64,000 bases of DNA, from positions 1-64,000 of the forward strand of contig NZ_JARWAC010000033.1 in the NCBI RefSeq assembly GCF_029846175.1. Direction: 5' to 3'. Under the pieces are notes generated by a model that was not told the origin of the DNA, searched no databases, and saw only the letters and a list, made by a program, of their open reading frames with translations. Shown piece after piece: positions 25,609 through 34,931 of the stretch. How positions within the stretch are numbered: the first letter of the stretch is position 1; each line of letters opens with the position of its first letter. Origin of the DNA: Sphaerisporangium sp. TRM90804. GTDB lineage: Bacteria; Actinomycetota; Actinomycetes; Streptosporangiales; Streptosporangiaceae. A program made the position numbers and the translations under genes.

Positions 25609-26663
25609 GCGAGGACCGGATGCGTCCGGTGAACCTGGCCCGGATCCTGTCCACCGGGGGCGGCAGGGCGCCCGACTGGAACCACCCCTCCCACGGCGAC
25701 CCGGCGATGCTCGTGGGCTCCTCCAGGGCGCTCTTCCTGCACTGGCTGGCGCTGCTCGTCGCCGCGGGCGCCGACGTCGGGGCCTTCACGCAGGTGATCG
25801 GGCTCGTGATGCGCGACCAGGACGACTGGCTGATCTGGCTGGTGGTCTTCGGCTTCACCGCCGTGGTGCTCTACCTGGCGCACAACACCGGTGTCCTGCT
25901 GCGCAACGCCCGGGTGCGGCGCGGTTCCGACGGGGTCCTCAGGCGGGCCGGCGGGTGGGTCTCCCGGCGGGTGGGCGCGTACCTGTGCATGGCCGTGTGG
26001 GTGGGGCTGGGCCTGGTCGCGTACTGGGTGCGGCTGACGGTGCCTCCGGTCCAGGAGGTGACGCTCGGCGGCTCGGGCCCGCTGGGCGGCGGATCGGTCT
26101 CTCTGGGCGGCGGCGTGCCGCCGTCGCGGGGGACGGGGCGCGACCTGTACGAAGAGCAGGCCGCGGCCCTGTTCCTCGCGCTCTACGCGGCGACCGGGGT
26201 CGTGGCCGCGGTCGGCGCCTACCTCACCCACCATCCGCTGCGCCTGCGGTACATGGCGGCCGTCCGAGCGCACCGGAAGGCCGTCGAGCGGGCCGCGGCC
26301 TCGGCGTACCAGCTCACCCGCGCCGAGGCGGTGCGCAACAGCCAGGCCGTCGAGATCGGATCGGCCGACCGGCTCCGTGACCAGACCGAACGTGAGCTCT
26401 GCGCCCTCGCCGAGCGGCTGAAGCAGACCGCGCGGGTGGCCATGGCCGGCGCGGCCCAGGACCCGGCCGTGACCGACGCGATCTTCCGTGAGGACGACCG
26501 GCCCTACGCCGGCGGCGGGCCCTGCGTGGGCCCCCGCCGATCTTCCGGCGCGTCCGGCGACGGTGACGGCGTGGACGGCCGTCCCTCCAACGGCCACGGG
26601 CCCGCCACGGGCCCCGGCCGCCCCCCTTTCACCGACACCGATCCTGGAGTCCCCCAGCCATGA
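25605..26663 (+). CDS. Four-helix membrane protein of the FHA/ABC operon
   Basis: 352 residues. Predicted transmembrane segments at about 42-66, 75-95, 122-142 and 190-212, with a Gly/Ser-rich loop between the third and fourth, then a helical cytoplasmic region (about 215-290) and a Pro/Gly-rich disordered tail. No family is recognised. ATG 25605 overlaps the previous stop; open sequence upstream belongs to the neighbouring gene in another frame. Its stop overlaps the next ATG (ATGA). It may be the membrane partner that links the OmpA-like lipoprotein with the cytoplasmic coiled-coil proteins. Confidence 0.7.
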   Translation: MSEDRMRPVNLARILSTGGGRAPDWNHPSHGDPAMLVGSSRALFLHWLALLVAAGADVGAFTQVIGLVMRDQDDWLIWLVVFGFTAVVLYLAHNTGVLLRNARVRRGSDGVLRRAGGWVSRRVGAYLCMAVWVGLGLVAYWVRLTVPPVQEVTLGGSGPLGGGSVSLGGGVPPSRGTGRDLYEEQAAALFLALYAATGVVAAVGAYLTHHPLRLRYMAAVRAHRKAVERAAASAYQLTRAEAVRNSQAVEIGSADRLRDQTERELCALAERLKQTARVAMAGAAQDPAVTDAIFREDDRPYAGGGPCVGPRRSSGASGDGDGVDGRPSNGHGPATGPGRPPFTDTDPGVPQP

Positions 26664-27844
26664 GGCGAAACACCTCGGTCTTCCTGGCCGCGTTGACGTT
26701 GTTCCCGCTCACCGCCTGCGGCGATGAACGACCACCGCCCGGCATGCCCTGCCTCGTCGCCGGCGAGGCGACGGCCGTCGCCGCCGCCGTCCGGGCCAAC
26801 GCCCCCGCGGCCGACCTCCCCGAGGACGTCTGGAATGTGATCGGCGCCGCCATCCCCGCGCGGAAGCAGATCACCGTGGTACGCGTGGACGGCGACCCGG
26901 TAAAGATCTTCGACCAGCGGTTCAGCCCACCGAGCGGCAGCAGCCAGGCCGAGAAGGAGGCGCGCAACGCCTTCACCAACGCCCTCAACGCCGTGTTCAG
27001 CGGCGGCGACGAGGCCACCGGTATCAGCGCGCAGGCTGACGAGGTGAACCTCCTGGAGGCCCTGACGATCGCGGGAAACGCCGCGGGCCCGGGCGGCAAC
27101 GTGGTGCTCATCGACTCCGGGCTGCAGACCACCAGCCCGCTCGACTTCCGGGACGGCAACCTGCTCACGGTCCCGCCGGACACGATCGTCGAGTACCTGC
27201 GGGACAACGACCTCCTGCCGGACCTCAAGGACCGGCACGTCTACCTGGGCGGCCTCGGCTCGACCGCCGCGCCGCAGCAGGACCTGGACAACCGGCTCGA
27301 CCGGCGGATCATCGACCTCTGGACCAAGATCGTGCAGGTCTCCGGTTCGAGCTGCGTCCACGTCGACACCTCCACCCCCACCAGCCCGGCCCCGGCCGTC
27401 CGGGCCACGGTGAGCACGGTGCCGATCCCGCCCCCGCCTCCCCCGCCCGGCGCGTGCGCCGAGACCTCCCTCGGGGAGCGTGACGACGTCGGCTTCCTGG
27501 TGAACTCCGCGGAGTTCCGGAACCCGGACGGCGCCAGAGCCACGATCAAGAAGATCGCCGACGTGATGAAGGCGGAGGACCAGACCGCCCGGTTGACCGG
27601 CGCGACCTCCTCGGAGGGCCCGACGGGACGCAACCAGGAGCTGTCGGAGCGGCGAGCCGAAGCGGTGAGGGACGTCCTGATCGAGTCGGGGGTTCCGAGG
27701 GGGCGCATCACCACGAGCGGAGCCGGGGAGTTCCTGCCCGGGCGCGTCGACGACACCGGGCCGGGCGGCAGGCTGAACCTGGCCAAGGCGGTGCTGAACC
27801 GGAAGGTCGTCGTCGAGCTGAGCGGCAAGCGATGTCCGAGGTAG
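26660..27844 (+). CDS. OmpA-like domain lipoprotein
   Basis: 394 residues with a lipoprotein signal peptide (lipobox LTAC, cysteine at residue 19). A middle domain (about 35-240) has an alternating strand-helix pattern with VVLIDSGLQTT, resembling von Willebrand-type folds found in similar lipoproteins. After a Pro-rich linker (PIPPPPPPPG) the C-terminal OmpA-like domain (about 285-390) has SERRAEAVRDVL and a final KVVVEL strand, the usual peptidoglycan-binding signature. It probably sits on the outer face of the membrane and touches peptidoglycan. It overlaps the genes on both sides. Confidence 0.8.
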   Translation: MRRNTSVFLAALTLFPLTACGDERPPPGMPCLVAGEATAVAAAVRANAPAADLPEDVWNVIGAAIPARKQITVVRVDGDPVKIFDQRFSPPSGSSQAEKEARNAFTNALNAVFSGGDEATGISAQADEVNLLEALTIAGNAAGPGGNVVLIDSGLQTTSPLDFRDGNLLTVPPDTIVEYLRDNDLLPDLKDRHVYLGGLGSTAAPQQDLDNRLDRRIIDLWTKIVQVSGSSCVHVDTSTPTSPAPAVRATVSTVPIPPPPPPPGACAETSLGERDDVGFLVNSAEFRNPDGARATIKKIADVMKAEDQTARLTGATSSEGPTGRNQELSERRAEAVRDVLIESGVPRGRITTSGAGEFLPGRVDDTGPGGRLNLAKAVLNRKVVVELSGKRCPR

Positions 27845-30681
27845 CGCGGGAGGCGATCCCCTACCCCAGGAAGACCAGGTACTACGACTGGTTGCAGGGA
27901 CGCAGGGACGCGCGTGCCGCGATCCCCGGCAGGACGCGACGCGGCGACCGCAGGCCGGTGACCACTCCGCACCGTGAGGCGCTGATCCGCAAGGCCGAGG
28001 ACGTCTTCGACGCCGAATTCCTCCACTACCTGGAGGCGGTCGCGGAGCCGCATCGGCGGATCGTCTCCGCGCGCGCGGAGCTCGCCGCGTGCAAGGCGAG
28101 CCTGGCCTGGGCCGAGGCGGAGGTCGCGGTGGTGTCGGAGCGGCCCTCCACCGCCGAGTTGCGACGCCGCCGTCTCGGCGAGGAGGGCCACCCGGAGGAG
28201 GTGATCGCCGAGCGGCGGCTCCGCGAGCACACCCGCGACCTGTGGAAGGCGCGGGGCGCGGTGACCAGGGCGCAGGTGGCCGTCGAGTCCGCCGAGGCGC
28301 GCCTGGCCGCCGCGCTGCTCGAAGCCGAGCAGCACCACATGGCGGCGGCGGCGCGCGTGCGGCGTTTCCACGCCCACACGCACCGCAGGCTCGCGGCCTA
28401 CCGGCGAAGCCTGGTGCGGTCGCACCCCCAGGGGGCCTGGGTCAACGCGGCGCTCAGCCCCGCGCACCCCGGCCTGCCCTCGTGGGCGCAGGCCGGCGCG
28501 TTCGATCCGGAGGAGGCGGTGCCGGTGACGGCGGCGCCGCCGCCTCCGCCCTCCCGGCCGCCGCGTGACGGGAGGGAGATCCCGCTCACCCTCACGACCA
28601 CGATCTTCGGGTCCAAGGATCACGGGAAGGGGCACGTCGTCCTGGACGCGCCCGTCGCGGCCGTTCACCACTTCGACCTCACCAAGAGCGGCGACGTGCT
28701 GGTCCTGCGTTCGAGCCGCCCCGGCCGCGGCCCGTACGTCAACGGCCGGGAGGTGGTGACCGCGCACCTCGGCGCCGGTGACTTCTTCGACTTCGCCGAC
28801 CGCCGTTACACGGTGATCGGCACCGGCCTTCTGCGGGACAACCCGCTCGGCCGATGCGACCTCGTCGTCGCGGACGCCTACGCCGTCACCGGTGACAAGG
28901 CGCGCATGACGGCGATGTCGTTCGTGCAGCGGGAGAAGACGCTGCTCGCGGTGCTCGGCCCGTCCGGGGCGGGCAAGAGCTCCCTGTTCGAGGCGCTGCT
29001 CGGGGAGTTGCCGTTGCAGAGCGGGCGGCTGTTCTTCCAGGAGATGCCGCTCGAAGGGCAGGCGTCGCAGATCAGGGAGCTGCTCGGGTTCGTTCCGCAG
29101 GAGGTGCTGCTCCACCAGTCGCTCACCGTGCGGAAGGTGCTCGAATACGCCTTCCGGCTGCGCAGCCCGGGAACCGTCGCGACCTTCGAGCGCCAGATCG
29201 CGGCGATCTGCGACCGCCTCCAGCTCACCGACCAGTTGCCGCAGATCGTCAGCACGCTGTCGGGCGGGCAGAAACGGCGGGTGTCGCTCGCCATCGAGCT
29301 TCTGACCGACCCCAAGCTCCTCATGCTGGACGAGCCGACGACCGGCCTGGACACCGGTCTCGACCGCGAGGTGATGGAGTTCCTGAGGGAGTACGCCCTC
29401 GACGGCAACACGGCGATCATCGTCACCCACTCGCTGGAACACCTGCACAACGCCCAGCAGGTGCTCGTCGTGGTGGAGGACGGCAGACCGGTCTACTCCG
29501 GCGAGCCGGAGTTCCTGCTCGGCACCCTGGGCCGGCCTGATCACGCGTCCATGATGCTCGCCTTGGCCGAGGACGCCAGCTCCGACGCCGACCGCTACCA
29601 GCGCAGCCGCGCCGGAGAGGCGATAGAGCAGGCCGACGAGCTGGAGCGGCGGCGGGGGCGGTCGCCGCGCGGCGGCGGCGCGGTGGCCGGGTGGACGCGC
29701 CTGCCGCCCGTCAAGCCGTTCAGACGGCAGCTCACCACGCTCGTCCTGCGACAGTGGTCGCTGCTCATGGCACGCGGCCGGACCCGGAACAGACGCCACC
29801 CGAACCCGCTCGACCGGCTCAGGGTGTGGCTGGTCGCCGCGATGCCGCTGCTCATCGCGGCCGTCTCGGCGCTCGTCGCGGCCGCCGTGCCCGAGGCTCC
29901 CGGGCTGGGAGAGCCGGGGCCGAACTCCGGGCTCGTCGCGCTGAACCTGCTGACCACGCTCTGCATCCTCAGCGGCCAGGCCCTGACCTACAGTGACCTG
30001 ATCAGCGAAGGCCCCATCGTTCGCCGCGAGCACCGGACCGGCGTGTCGCCGCTGGCGGTCACGCTGGCCAAGTGGCTGGTGTACGCGGTGGTCGCGGTGG
30101 CGCAGGCCGTCGTCATCACCTGGCTGTTCTGCGCCGTCCCCGATCGGGCGCCGAGCCGGGGGCTGCTGTTCACGCCCGTGGTCGACCTCATGATCTCGCT
30201 GAGCGCGCTCACCGTCGCCGCGATGAGCCTGGGACTGGTCATCTCCACGCTGGTCAGGAGTCTGGAGCAGGCCGTCCCGATCGTGACGATCGTGACGATC
30301 ACCCAGATCGCCTTCAACGGCGCCAGCTCCGACCTCTCGCAGAACAACCTGGTCGGCCTGCCGTCCCTCCTCCTGCCGGACCGGTGGGGGCTCGCGGCGG
30401 CCGCCGCGGCGACGGACCTGCGCGGCGTCAACGGGCCTCGGATGAACCAGGACGCGCTCTGGCGGCACACCCAGGCCCAGTGGTTCCAGGACCTGGTCTG
30501 GCTGGGCGTGCTGTCGCTGGTCTTCTTCGTGCTGGCGACCTACCTGCTCCACCGGCGCCTGCGCCCGCCGCGGCCGTCCCGGCCCACGAGGCTCCGGCTC
30601 CCGGGGGTGCGCGGCCGGCGTGGCCGGGCGAGCGTGGGGCCGGGGAGGCGCCGGCGGGTGATCGCGCCTCCGAGGTCTTGA
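27832..30681 (+). CDS. FHA domain / ABC ATPase / ABC-2 permease fusion
   Basis: 949 residues. A coiled-coil N-terminal region (about 45-195) precedes an FHA phosphopeptide-binding domain (about 255-340, with SSRPGRGPYVNGRE). The ABC ATPase has GPSGAGKS (376-383), signature LSGGQ (476-480) and Walker B LMLDEPTTGLD (about 497-507). The C-terminal ABC-2 membrane domain (about 660-915) has six hydrophobic segments and a basic tail. The half-transporter layout (ATPase before permease) is that of ABCG-type exporters. The FHA domain suggests control by Ser/Thr protein kinases; no kinase gene is nearby. ATG 27832 lies inside the end of the lipoprotein gene. Cargo unknown. Confidence 0.88.
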   Translation: MSEVAREAIPYPRKTRYYDWLQGRRDARAAIPGRTRRGDRRPVTTPHREALIRKAEDVFDAEFLHYLEAVAEPHRRIVSARAELAACKASLAWAEAEVAVVSERPSTAELRRRRLGEEGHPEEVIAERRLREHTRDLWKARGAVTRAQVAVESAEARLAAALLEAEQHHMAAAARVRRFHAHTHRRLAAYRRSLVRSHPQGAWVNAALSPAHPGLPSWAQAGAFDPEEAVPVTAAPPPPPSRPPRDGREIPLTLTTTIFGSKDHGKGHVVLDAPVAAVHHFDLTKSGDVLVLRSSRPGRGPYVNGREVVTAHLGAGDFFDFADRRYTVIGTGLLRDNPLGRCDLVVADAYAVTGDKARMTAMSFVQREKTLLAVLGPSGAGKSSLFEALLGELPLQSGRLFFQEMPLEGQASQIRELLGFVPQEVLLHQSLTVRKVLEYAFRLRSPGTVATFERQIAAICDRLQLTDQLPQIVSTLSGGQKRRVSLAIELLTDPKLLMLDEPTTGLDTGLDREVMEFLREYALDGNTAIIVTHSLEHLHNAQQVLVVVEDGRPVYSGEPEFLLGTLGRPDHASMMLALAEDASSDADRYQRSRAGEAIEQADELERRRGRSPRGGGAVAGWTRLPPVKPFRRQLTTLVLRQWSLLMARGRTRNRRHPNPLDRLRVWLVAAMPLLIAAVSALVAAAVPEAPGLGEPGPNSGLVALNLLTTLCILSGQALTYSDLISEGPIVRREHRTGVSPLAVTLAKWLVYAVVAVAQAVVITWLFCAVPDRAPSRGLLFTPVVDLMISLSALTVAAMSLGLVISTLVRSLEQAVPIVTIVTITQIAFNGASSDLSQNNLVGLPSLLLPDRWGLAAAAAATDLRGVNGPRMNQDALWRHTQAQWFQDLVWLGVLSLVFFVLATYLLHRRLRPPRPSRPTRLRLPGVRGRRGRASVGPGRRRRVIAPPRS

Positions 30682-30698
30682 GGGCTCCTGCGGCCCTC
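30680..30698. terminator. Small hairpin between the ABC and P450 genes
   Basis: GAGGGC pairs with GCCCTC across a 7-base loop at the junction of two convergent genes separated by only 22 bases. It is short, so it is only a candidate terminator. Confidence 0.4.
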
Positions 30699-30703
30699 CT
30701 CGC

Positions 30704-31909
30704 TCACCTGCTCCAGTGGACCGGGAGGGTCCAGGGGCCGCGGAGGAACATGTCGTCCCGCCAGGTGATCTCGGTCTCCGGGACGGCCAGGTGGAGGCGG
30801 GGGTGGCGGGTGGTGATGGCGGTCAGGGCTGTCTGGAGCTCTATGCGCGCCAGGGGGGCGCCCAGGCACATGTGGCGGCCGTGGCCGAAGCCCGTGTGGG
30901 GGTTGGGCGTGCGGGCCGGGTCGAAGTGGTCGGGGTCGGGGAAGGCCTTGGGGTCGCGGTTGGCGGCTTCGGGGAGGGGGATGACGGTCTGGCCCTCCTT
31001 GATGAGGCCGGCGGTCAGGAGGACGTCCGTGAGGGCTACGTGGGGCTGGCCGCCTGTGTGGCCCAGCCAGGCCCAGCGCAGCAGTTCCTCCACGGCGGGG
31101 ACGACCTGGGTGGGGTCGGCGTGGAGCCGGTCCGCCAGATCCTGGTCGGTGACCAGGTGGTACAGGCAGAGGGCCAGGTGGACGGCGGTGGTGTCGCCGC
31201 CGGCGAGCAGGGTTCCGGCGGCCAGCGTGACGATCTCGTCGGGGGCCAGGGGGTGGCCGTCCAGGGTCAGCAGGTGGGTGAGGACGTCCTCTCCCGGGTT
31301 GCCGGCGTCGATGGCCTCCTGGCGTAGCCGCAGGTGGCGGACGAAGTAGTCCTTGATCCTGGCTTGGGCTTCGTCGATCTTCGGGCGGGGGTGGCGACCG
31401 GCCGAGTTGAGCACCTCCGCGTACGAGTGCAGGGTCGGCAGGTCGCTCTCCGGCAGGCCGAGCATGTCCAGCACGATGGCGTAGGCGTAAGGGACGCAGA
31501 ACTCCGCCACCAGGTCCACCGGCGATCCCGCCGCCTCGGCCCGGTCCAGGACGCGTTCAGCGGTCTTCTCCACCATCGCGCGGTCGCGTTCGGCGCGGCG
31601 GGAGGTGAAGGGGGCGGTGACCGCTCGGCGGCGGCGGGTGTGGGTCGGGGGGTCGCTGGTCGCCAACGACAGGTTCTTGCTGGAGCGGGCGAACAGGGGG
31701 TGCTGGGCGTAGGCCTCGCGGCTGAAGCGCGGGTCGGCGAGCACGGTCCGCACGTCGTCGTACTCGGTGACCAGCAGCGCCTCCCGGCCGTTGGGCAGGG
31801 TCACCGGCATGAGGGGCCGGTCGCGGTACTCGCGCAGGCGCTCCTCTGGCACGGCGACGCCGGGCAGGTCGGGGAAGGGGAACGGGGTCGGCTCGCTGTT
31901 CGGGGTCAC
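30704..31909 (-). CDS. Cytochrome P450
   Basis: 401 residues, a normal length for a soluble bacterial P450. Visible are the I-helix oxygen-binding motif AGGDTT, the K-helix E-L-L-R, and the heme loop FGHGRHMCLG with the proximal ligand Cys348. It would hydroxylate or otherwise oxidise a small molecule using ferredoxin electrons; no ferredoxin gene is adjacent. GTG 31909 is chosen: GGAAGGA lies upstream and it overlaps the stop of the PEP-synthase-like gene (GTGA). It is the last gene of the AfsA-led operon, so a tailoring role on the product of that operon is inferred. Confidence 0.92.
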   Translation of the reverse strand: MTPNSEPTPFPFPDLPGVAVPEERLREYRDRPLMPVTLPNGREALLVTEYDDVRTVLADPRFSREAYAQHPLFARSSKNLSLATSDPPTHTRRRRAVTAPFTSRRAERDRAMVEKTAERVLDRAEAAGSPVDLVAEFCVPYAYAIVLDMLGLPESDLPTLHSYAEVLNSAGRHPRPKIDEAQARIKDYFVRHLRLRQEAIDAGNPGEDVLTHLLTLDGHPLAPDEIVTLAAGTLLAGGDTTAVHLALCLYHLVTDQDLADRLHADPTQVVPAVEELLRWAWLGHTGGQPHVALTDVLLTAGLIKEGQTVIPLPEAANRDPKAFPDPDHFDPARTPNPHTGFGHGRHMCLGAPLARIELQTALTAITTRHPRLHLAVPETEITWRDDMFLRGPWTLPVHWSR

Positions 31910-34900
31910 TGTGGCGGTCCTTCCAGGAGGCGGACGGTGCCGGCGCCGCCGTCGATCTCGATCCACGAGCCGTCGGGGATGCGGGTGGCGGCTCCGTCCA
32001 CCGCGACGACGGTGGGGATGCCCAGCAGCCGGCCGGTGATCGCCGTGTGCGAGAGCATCGTGCCCCGCTCCACCACCAGGCCCTTCGCGATCATCATCAG
32101 GTACAGCCAGCCGGGGTCGGTCTCCCGGGCGATGAGAATGGCGTCCCGGCAGGAGGCGGGGTCCACGCCCGGGTCCGCCACGACCCTGGCCCGGCCGCGC
32201 ACCACTCCACTGGACGACCCGAGCCCGCGCAGCGTGGTGGCCGGGCCCGAGGGGCCGGGGTCCGGGCCGGTGGAGGACGTGGTGAGGCGATCGGGGGCCG
32301 GGGCGGTCGGGTGGGCGGCGTTCTGGCCGGTGGCGGGCGACGGCGAGGGGATGGGGGACGGCGAGGGGGTGGGGCCGCCCGGGTCGGGCGTGGTGAGCTG
32401 CGGGGGCGTGCCGGTGGGGCCGTCCGGGACGGCGGTCGCCCTGGGGAGCGCGGTGGCGAGGGGGGTGCCGGTCGGGGTGGTCAGGAGGTAGTGGGGGGGT
32501 GGGGTGGCGGCGTAGCGGGCGCGTTCGGCGCGGCGGTGGGTGGCCAGGGCGCGCAGGTCGGTGCCGGGGAGCGTGCCGTCGAAGGCGCCGAGCACCTCTT
32601 CGACGGTGAGGTCCTGGACGTCGGCGGCGTCGTCCAGCAGGCCCGAGGCGGCGAGCTCGGCGCCGAGCCGCCACATGACCTGGCGGGACAGACCGTAGAG
32701 CTGGGTGCGGCAGAAGCGCGTGTCCTCCCTGGCCCGCACCGACGCGCGGGCTCCGGCGGCCAGCAGCCGCAGCACGGCACGGCGCACGGGGTTCGGGCAC
32801 GTCTCCTTCAGCAGGGCGGCGGCGCGCTTCGCGGCCCGGCGTTCGGCGGCACGGTTCCGCTCGACCGTGAGCCCCTGCTCGACGAACGGCCGGACCACGT
32901 CGAGCACCAGCTCAGGGCGCTGGCGAGGGGTGGGCTCCTCCAGCTTGAGGTCGTGCGGGGCGCGGTCGCCGTAGCGGCGCAGGTGCTCGGTCGCGGCGCG
33001 GGCCACCGAGCGACCGTACGCGCCGCCCGTGATGTCGTCCCACAGGCGTCCGGTGTCGGCCCCCCTCGCCCGCAGGACGGCCTGCTCCAGGCGGGGCGTC
33101 TTCGAGACGCTCTCGGCCAGGGCGACGGCCGAGCGCACCGCCTTGAGGGAGCGGTTCTCCGGGCCGCCGATCAGCAGGCCGGCGAGCAGGCCGTCGCCCG
33201 CGCCGGTCCAGCGGCGGGCGAGGGAGGTGGTCAGGCCGCTGAACAGCAGGACGTACACCGTGTTGACCAGCGTGACGCCCCAGCGTTCGCCGACCTGGCT
33301 CCACATCATCCGGTAGAAGGTGACCAGTTCCTCGGGGGTGCGGTCGGACAGGTCGCCGGCGTCGTCGTACAGGTCGTCCCACCAGCGCAGGAAACGCCGG
33401 ACGTCGAGCGGGTGCGGCACCATGCGGGCGAGCAGGCCGGGCAGGGCGAGCGCCGCGCGGGCCCGGCTCCAGACGCGGGGATGCCGCGCCTCGCCGCTGA
33501 CGCCCATCGACCGTTCCCACTGCGTGCGGACCAGCTCGAACGCCGGGAGCATCCCGTGCAGCGCCTGCCAGGCTTCCAGCCGGTAGTAGACGCGTCCGTC
33601 CAGGTACGCCACCATCTGCTCAAGGTGGTGACGGTTGCGGGCCAGGCGCTTCCGGGGGACGCCCATGCGGTGGTACAGGTCGCCGAAGGCGCGCCGGTAG
33701 AACTCGCGGGCCTGCGAGAAGGTGAGCGCCGCCGAGACCCCCGGGTAGCTCTCGGTGATGTTGTGGTTGCTCCAGTACCTGCGCTCGCCGGGCGGTTCCG
33801 CCACCTCGGGACGAGCTTGGAGCACAAGAGTCTTCCCGGCCGCCGCGGAGCCATGACCGCTCTCGCGGGCCGGCTCGGCGGTCGGGCGGGGGGTGGAGGG
33901 GTCCCGCGCGAAGCGGGGCGGGTCGTCGGGGGCTCGGCCGGCGGGTGCGGGGGGCGCGATGACGGCGGGGCGGGCCTGGACGAGGTGGAGGGCGCCGTCG
34001 GTGGTGATCACGCCCTCGACGTCCTGGGGGCCGCCGAAGAGGCGCTCCACGCGAGCGGTGAGGCGGGTGATCTCCAGGGCCTCGGGGTCGAGCAGCACCG
34101 GGGGCCGGGCCAGCCCGCGTGGGACGGGGACGACGGCGGGGCCGCCGCCGCCGGGTGAGAGGGCGACCATGTGCCGCTTGAACACGGTCTCGGCGCGCAC
34201 CGTGCCGTCCTGGACGAAGAAGTGGTCCACGTCCGCCTTCTCGGCGACCACCCCCTCGCCGATGCCGTGCGCGGCTGCGATGACCGTGCGGTCGGCGCCG
34301 TCCTGCGGGTCGCGGGTGAAGGCGACGAACGACCGCGCGCCCGGCACCATGCGCTGGACGCCGACGGCGATCCGGGCGCGGGTGGGGTCCATGCCGCGCC
34401 ACAGCCGGTAGCGCACGGCGCGCTCGGTGAACGCCGACGCCCAGCACTCGACGACCCGCCGTAGCACCTGGCCGCGCGGCACGTAGAGGAAGCTGTCGCT
34501 CATCCCGGCGAACGGGTCGCCGGCGCCGTCCTCGCCGGTGCCGTCCTCGGCCGGGACGGCGCACGCGCGCACGGCGGCGAGCTGGTTGGCGCCGATCCGT
34601 TCGTCGTACGCCGCGAGGATGCGCACCGCGAGCGGCGGCGGTACGGCGGTCCGCCGCAGGGCCTCCTCCGCCCGCTTGCACCAGCGCGCGAGCGCCTCGT
34701 CGCCGGTCGGAACGGGCGGCATGTCCCGCCTGATGACGTCCATCGCGGCGTCGAAGCCGGCCACGGTCAGGCAGAAGAAGCTGGGAACGGGCAGGGCGGC
34801 CCGGCGCATCGTCTCCAGGCGGGCGAACTTGTTACCCACCTGGGCGGGGTCCGCCAGAGCGGGGCCTTCGACGGACAGGGTGGGCGGGGTGGCGTGCAGC

Positions 34901-34911
34901 GCGGTTCGCAT
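31906..34911 (-). CDS. PEP-synthase/pyruvate-phosphate-dikinase-like phosphotransferase
   Basis: 1001 residues. The N-terminal ATP-grasp PPDK domain (about 10-260) begins with VGNKFARLETM and includes DSFLYVPRGQ. A large helical middle follows. A Pro/Thr-rich disordered segment (about 800-870) leads to the C-terminal mobile domain with the phosphohistidine motif GTMLSHTAITGR (His955). The layout matches PEP synthases and rifampicin-phosphotransferase-like enzymes, which move phosphate from ATP through histidine to a small acceptor. ATG 34911 is chosen because homology starts there; the open frame extends upstream only as a shadow of the nitroreductase gene. The acceptor in this operon is unknown. 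Confidence 0.82.
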   Translation of the reverse strand: MRTALHATPPTLSVEGPALADPAQVGNKFARLETMRRAALPVPSFFCLTVAGFDAAMDVIRRDMPPVPTGDEALARWCKRAEEALRRTAVPPPLAVRILAAYDERIGANQLAAVRACAVPAEDGTGEDGAGDPFAGMSDSFLYVPRGQVLRRVVECWASAFTERAVRYRLWRGMDPTRARIAVGVQRMVPGARSFVAFTRDPQDGADRTVIAAAHGIGEGVVAEKADVDHFFVQDGTVRAETVFKRHMVALSPGGGGPAVVPVPRGLARPPVLLDPEALEITRLTARVERLFGGPQDVEGVITTDGALHLVQARPAVIAPPAPAGRAPDDPPRFARDPSTPRPTAEPARESGHGSAAAGKTLVLQARPEVAEPPGERRYWSNHNITESYPGVSAALTFSQAREFYRRAFGDLYHRMGVPRKRLARNRHHLEQMVAYLDGRVYYRLEAWQALHGMLPAFELVRTQWERSMGVSGEARHPRVWSRARAALALPGLLARMVPHPLDVRRFLRWWDDLYDDAGDLSDRTPEELVTFYRMMWSQVGERWGVTLVNTVYVLLFSGLTTSLARRWTGAGDGLLAGLLIGGPENRSLKAVRSAVALAESVSKTPRLEQAVLRARGADTGRLWDDITGGAYGRSVARAATEHLRRYGDRAPHDLKLEEPTPRQRPELVLDVVRPFVEQGLTVERNRAAERRAAKRAAALLKETCPNPVRRAVLRLLAAGARASVRAREDTRFCRTQLYGLSRQVMWRLGAELAASGLLDDAADVQDLTVEEVLGAFDGTLPGTDLRALATHRRAERARYAATPPPHYLLTTPTGTPLATALPRATAVPDGPTGTPPQLTTPDPGGPTPSPSPIPSPSPATGQNAAHPTAPAPDRLTTSSTGPDPGPSGPATTLRGLGSSSGVVRGRARVVADPGVDPASCRDAILIARETDPGWLYLMMIAKGLVVERGTMLSHTAITGRLLGIPTVVAVDGAATRIPDGSWIEIDGGAGTVRLLEGPPQ

Positions 34912-34931
34912 GGGTATGTCCGCCCCGCGCC

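Noticed and set aside
27241-30552. Minus-strand open frame of 1103 codons
   Set aside because: Shadow of the lipoprotein and ABC transporter genes, whose plus-strand translations have clear motifs.
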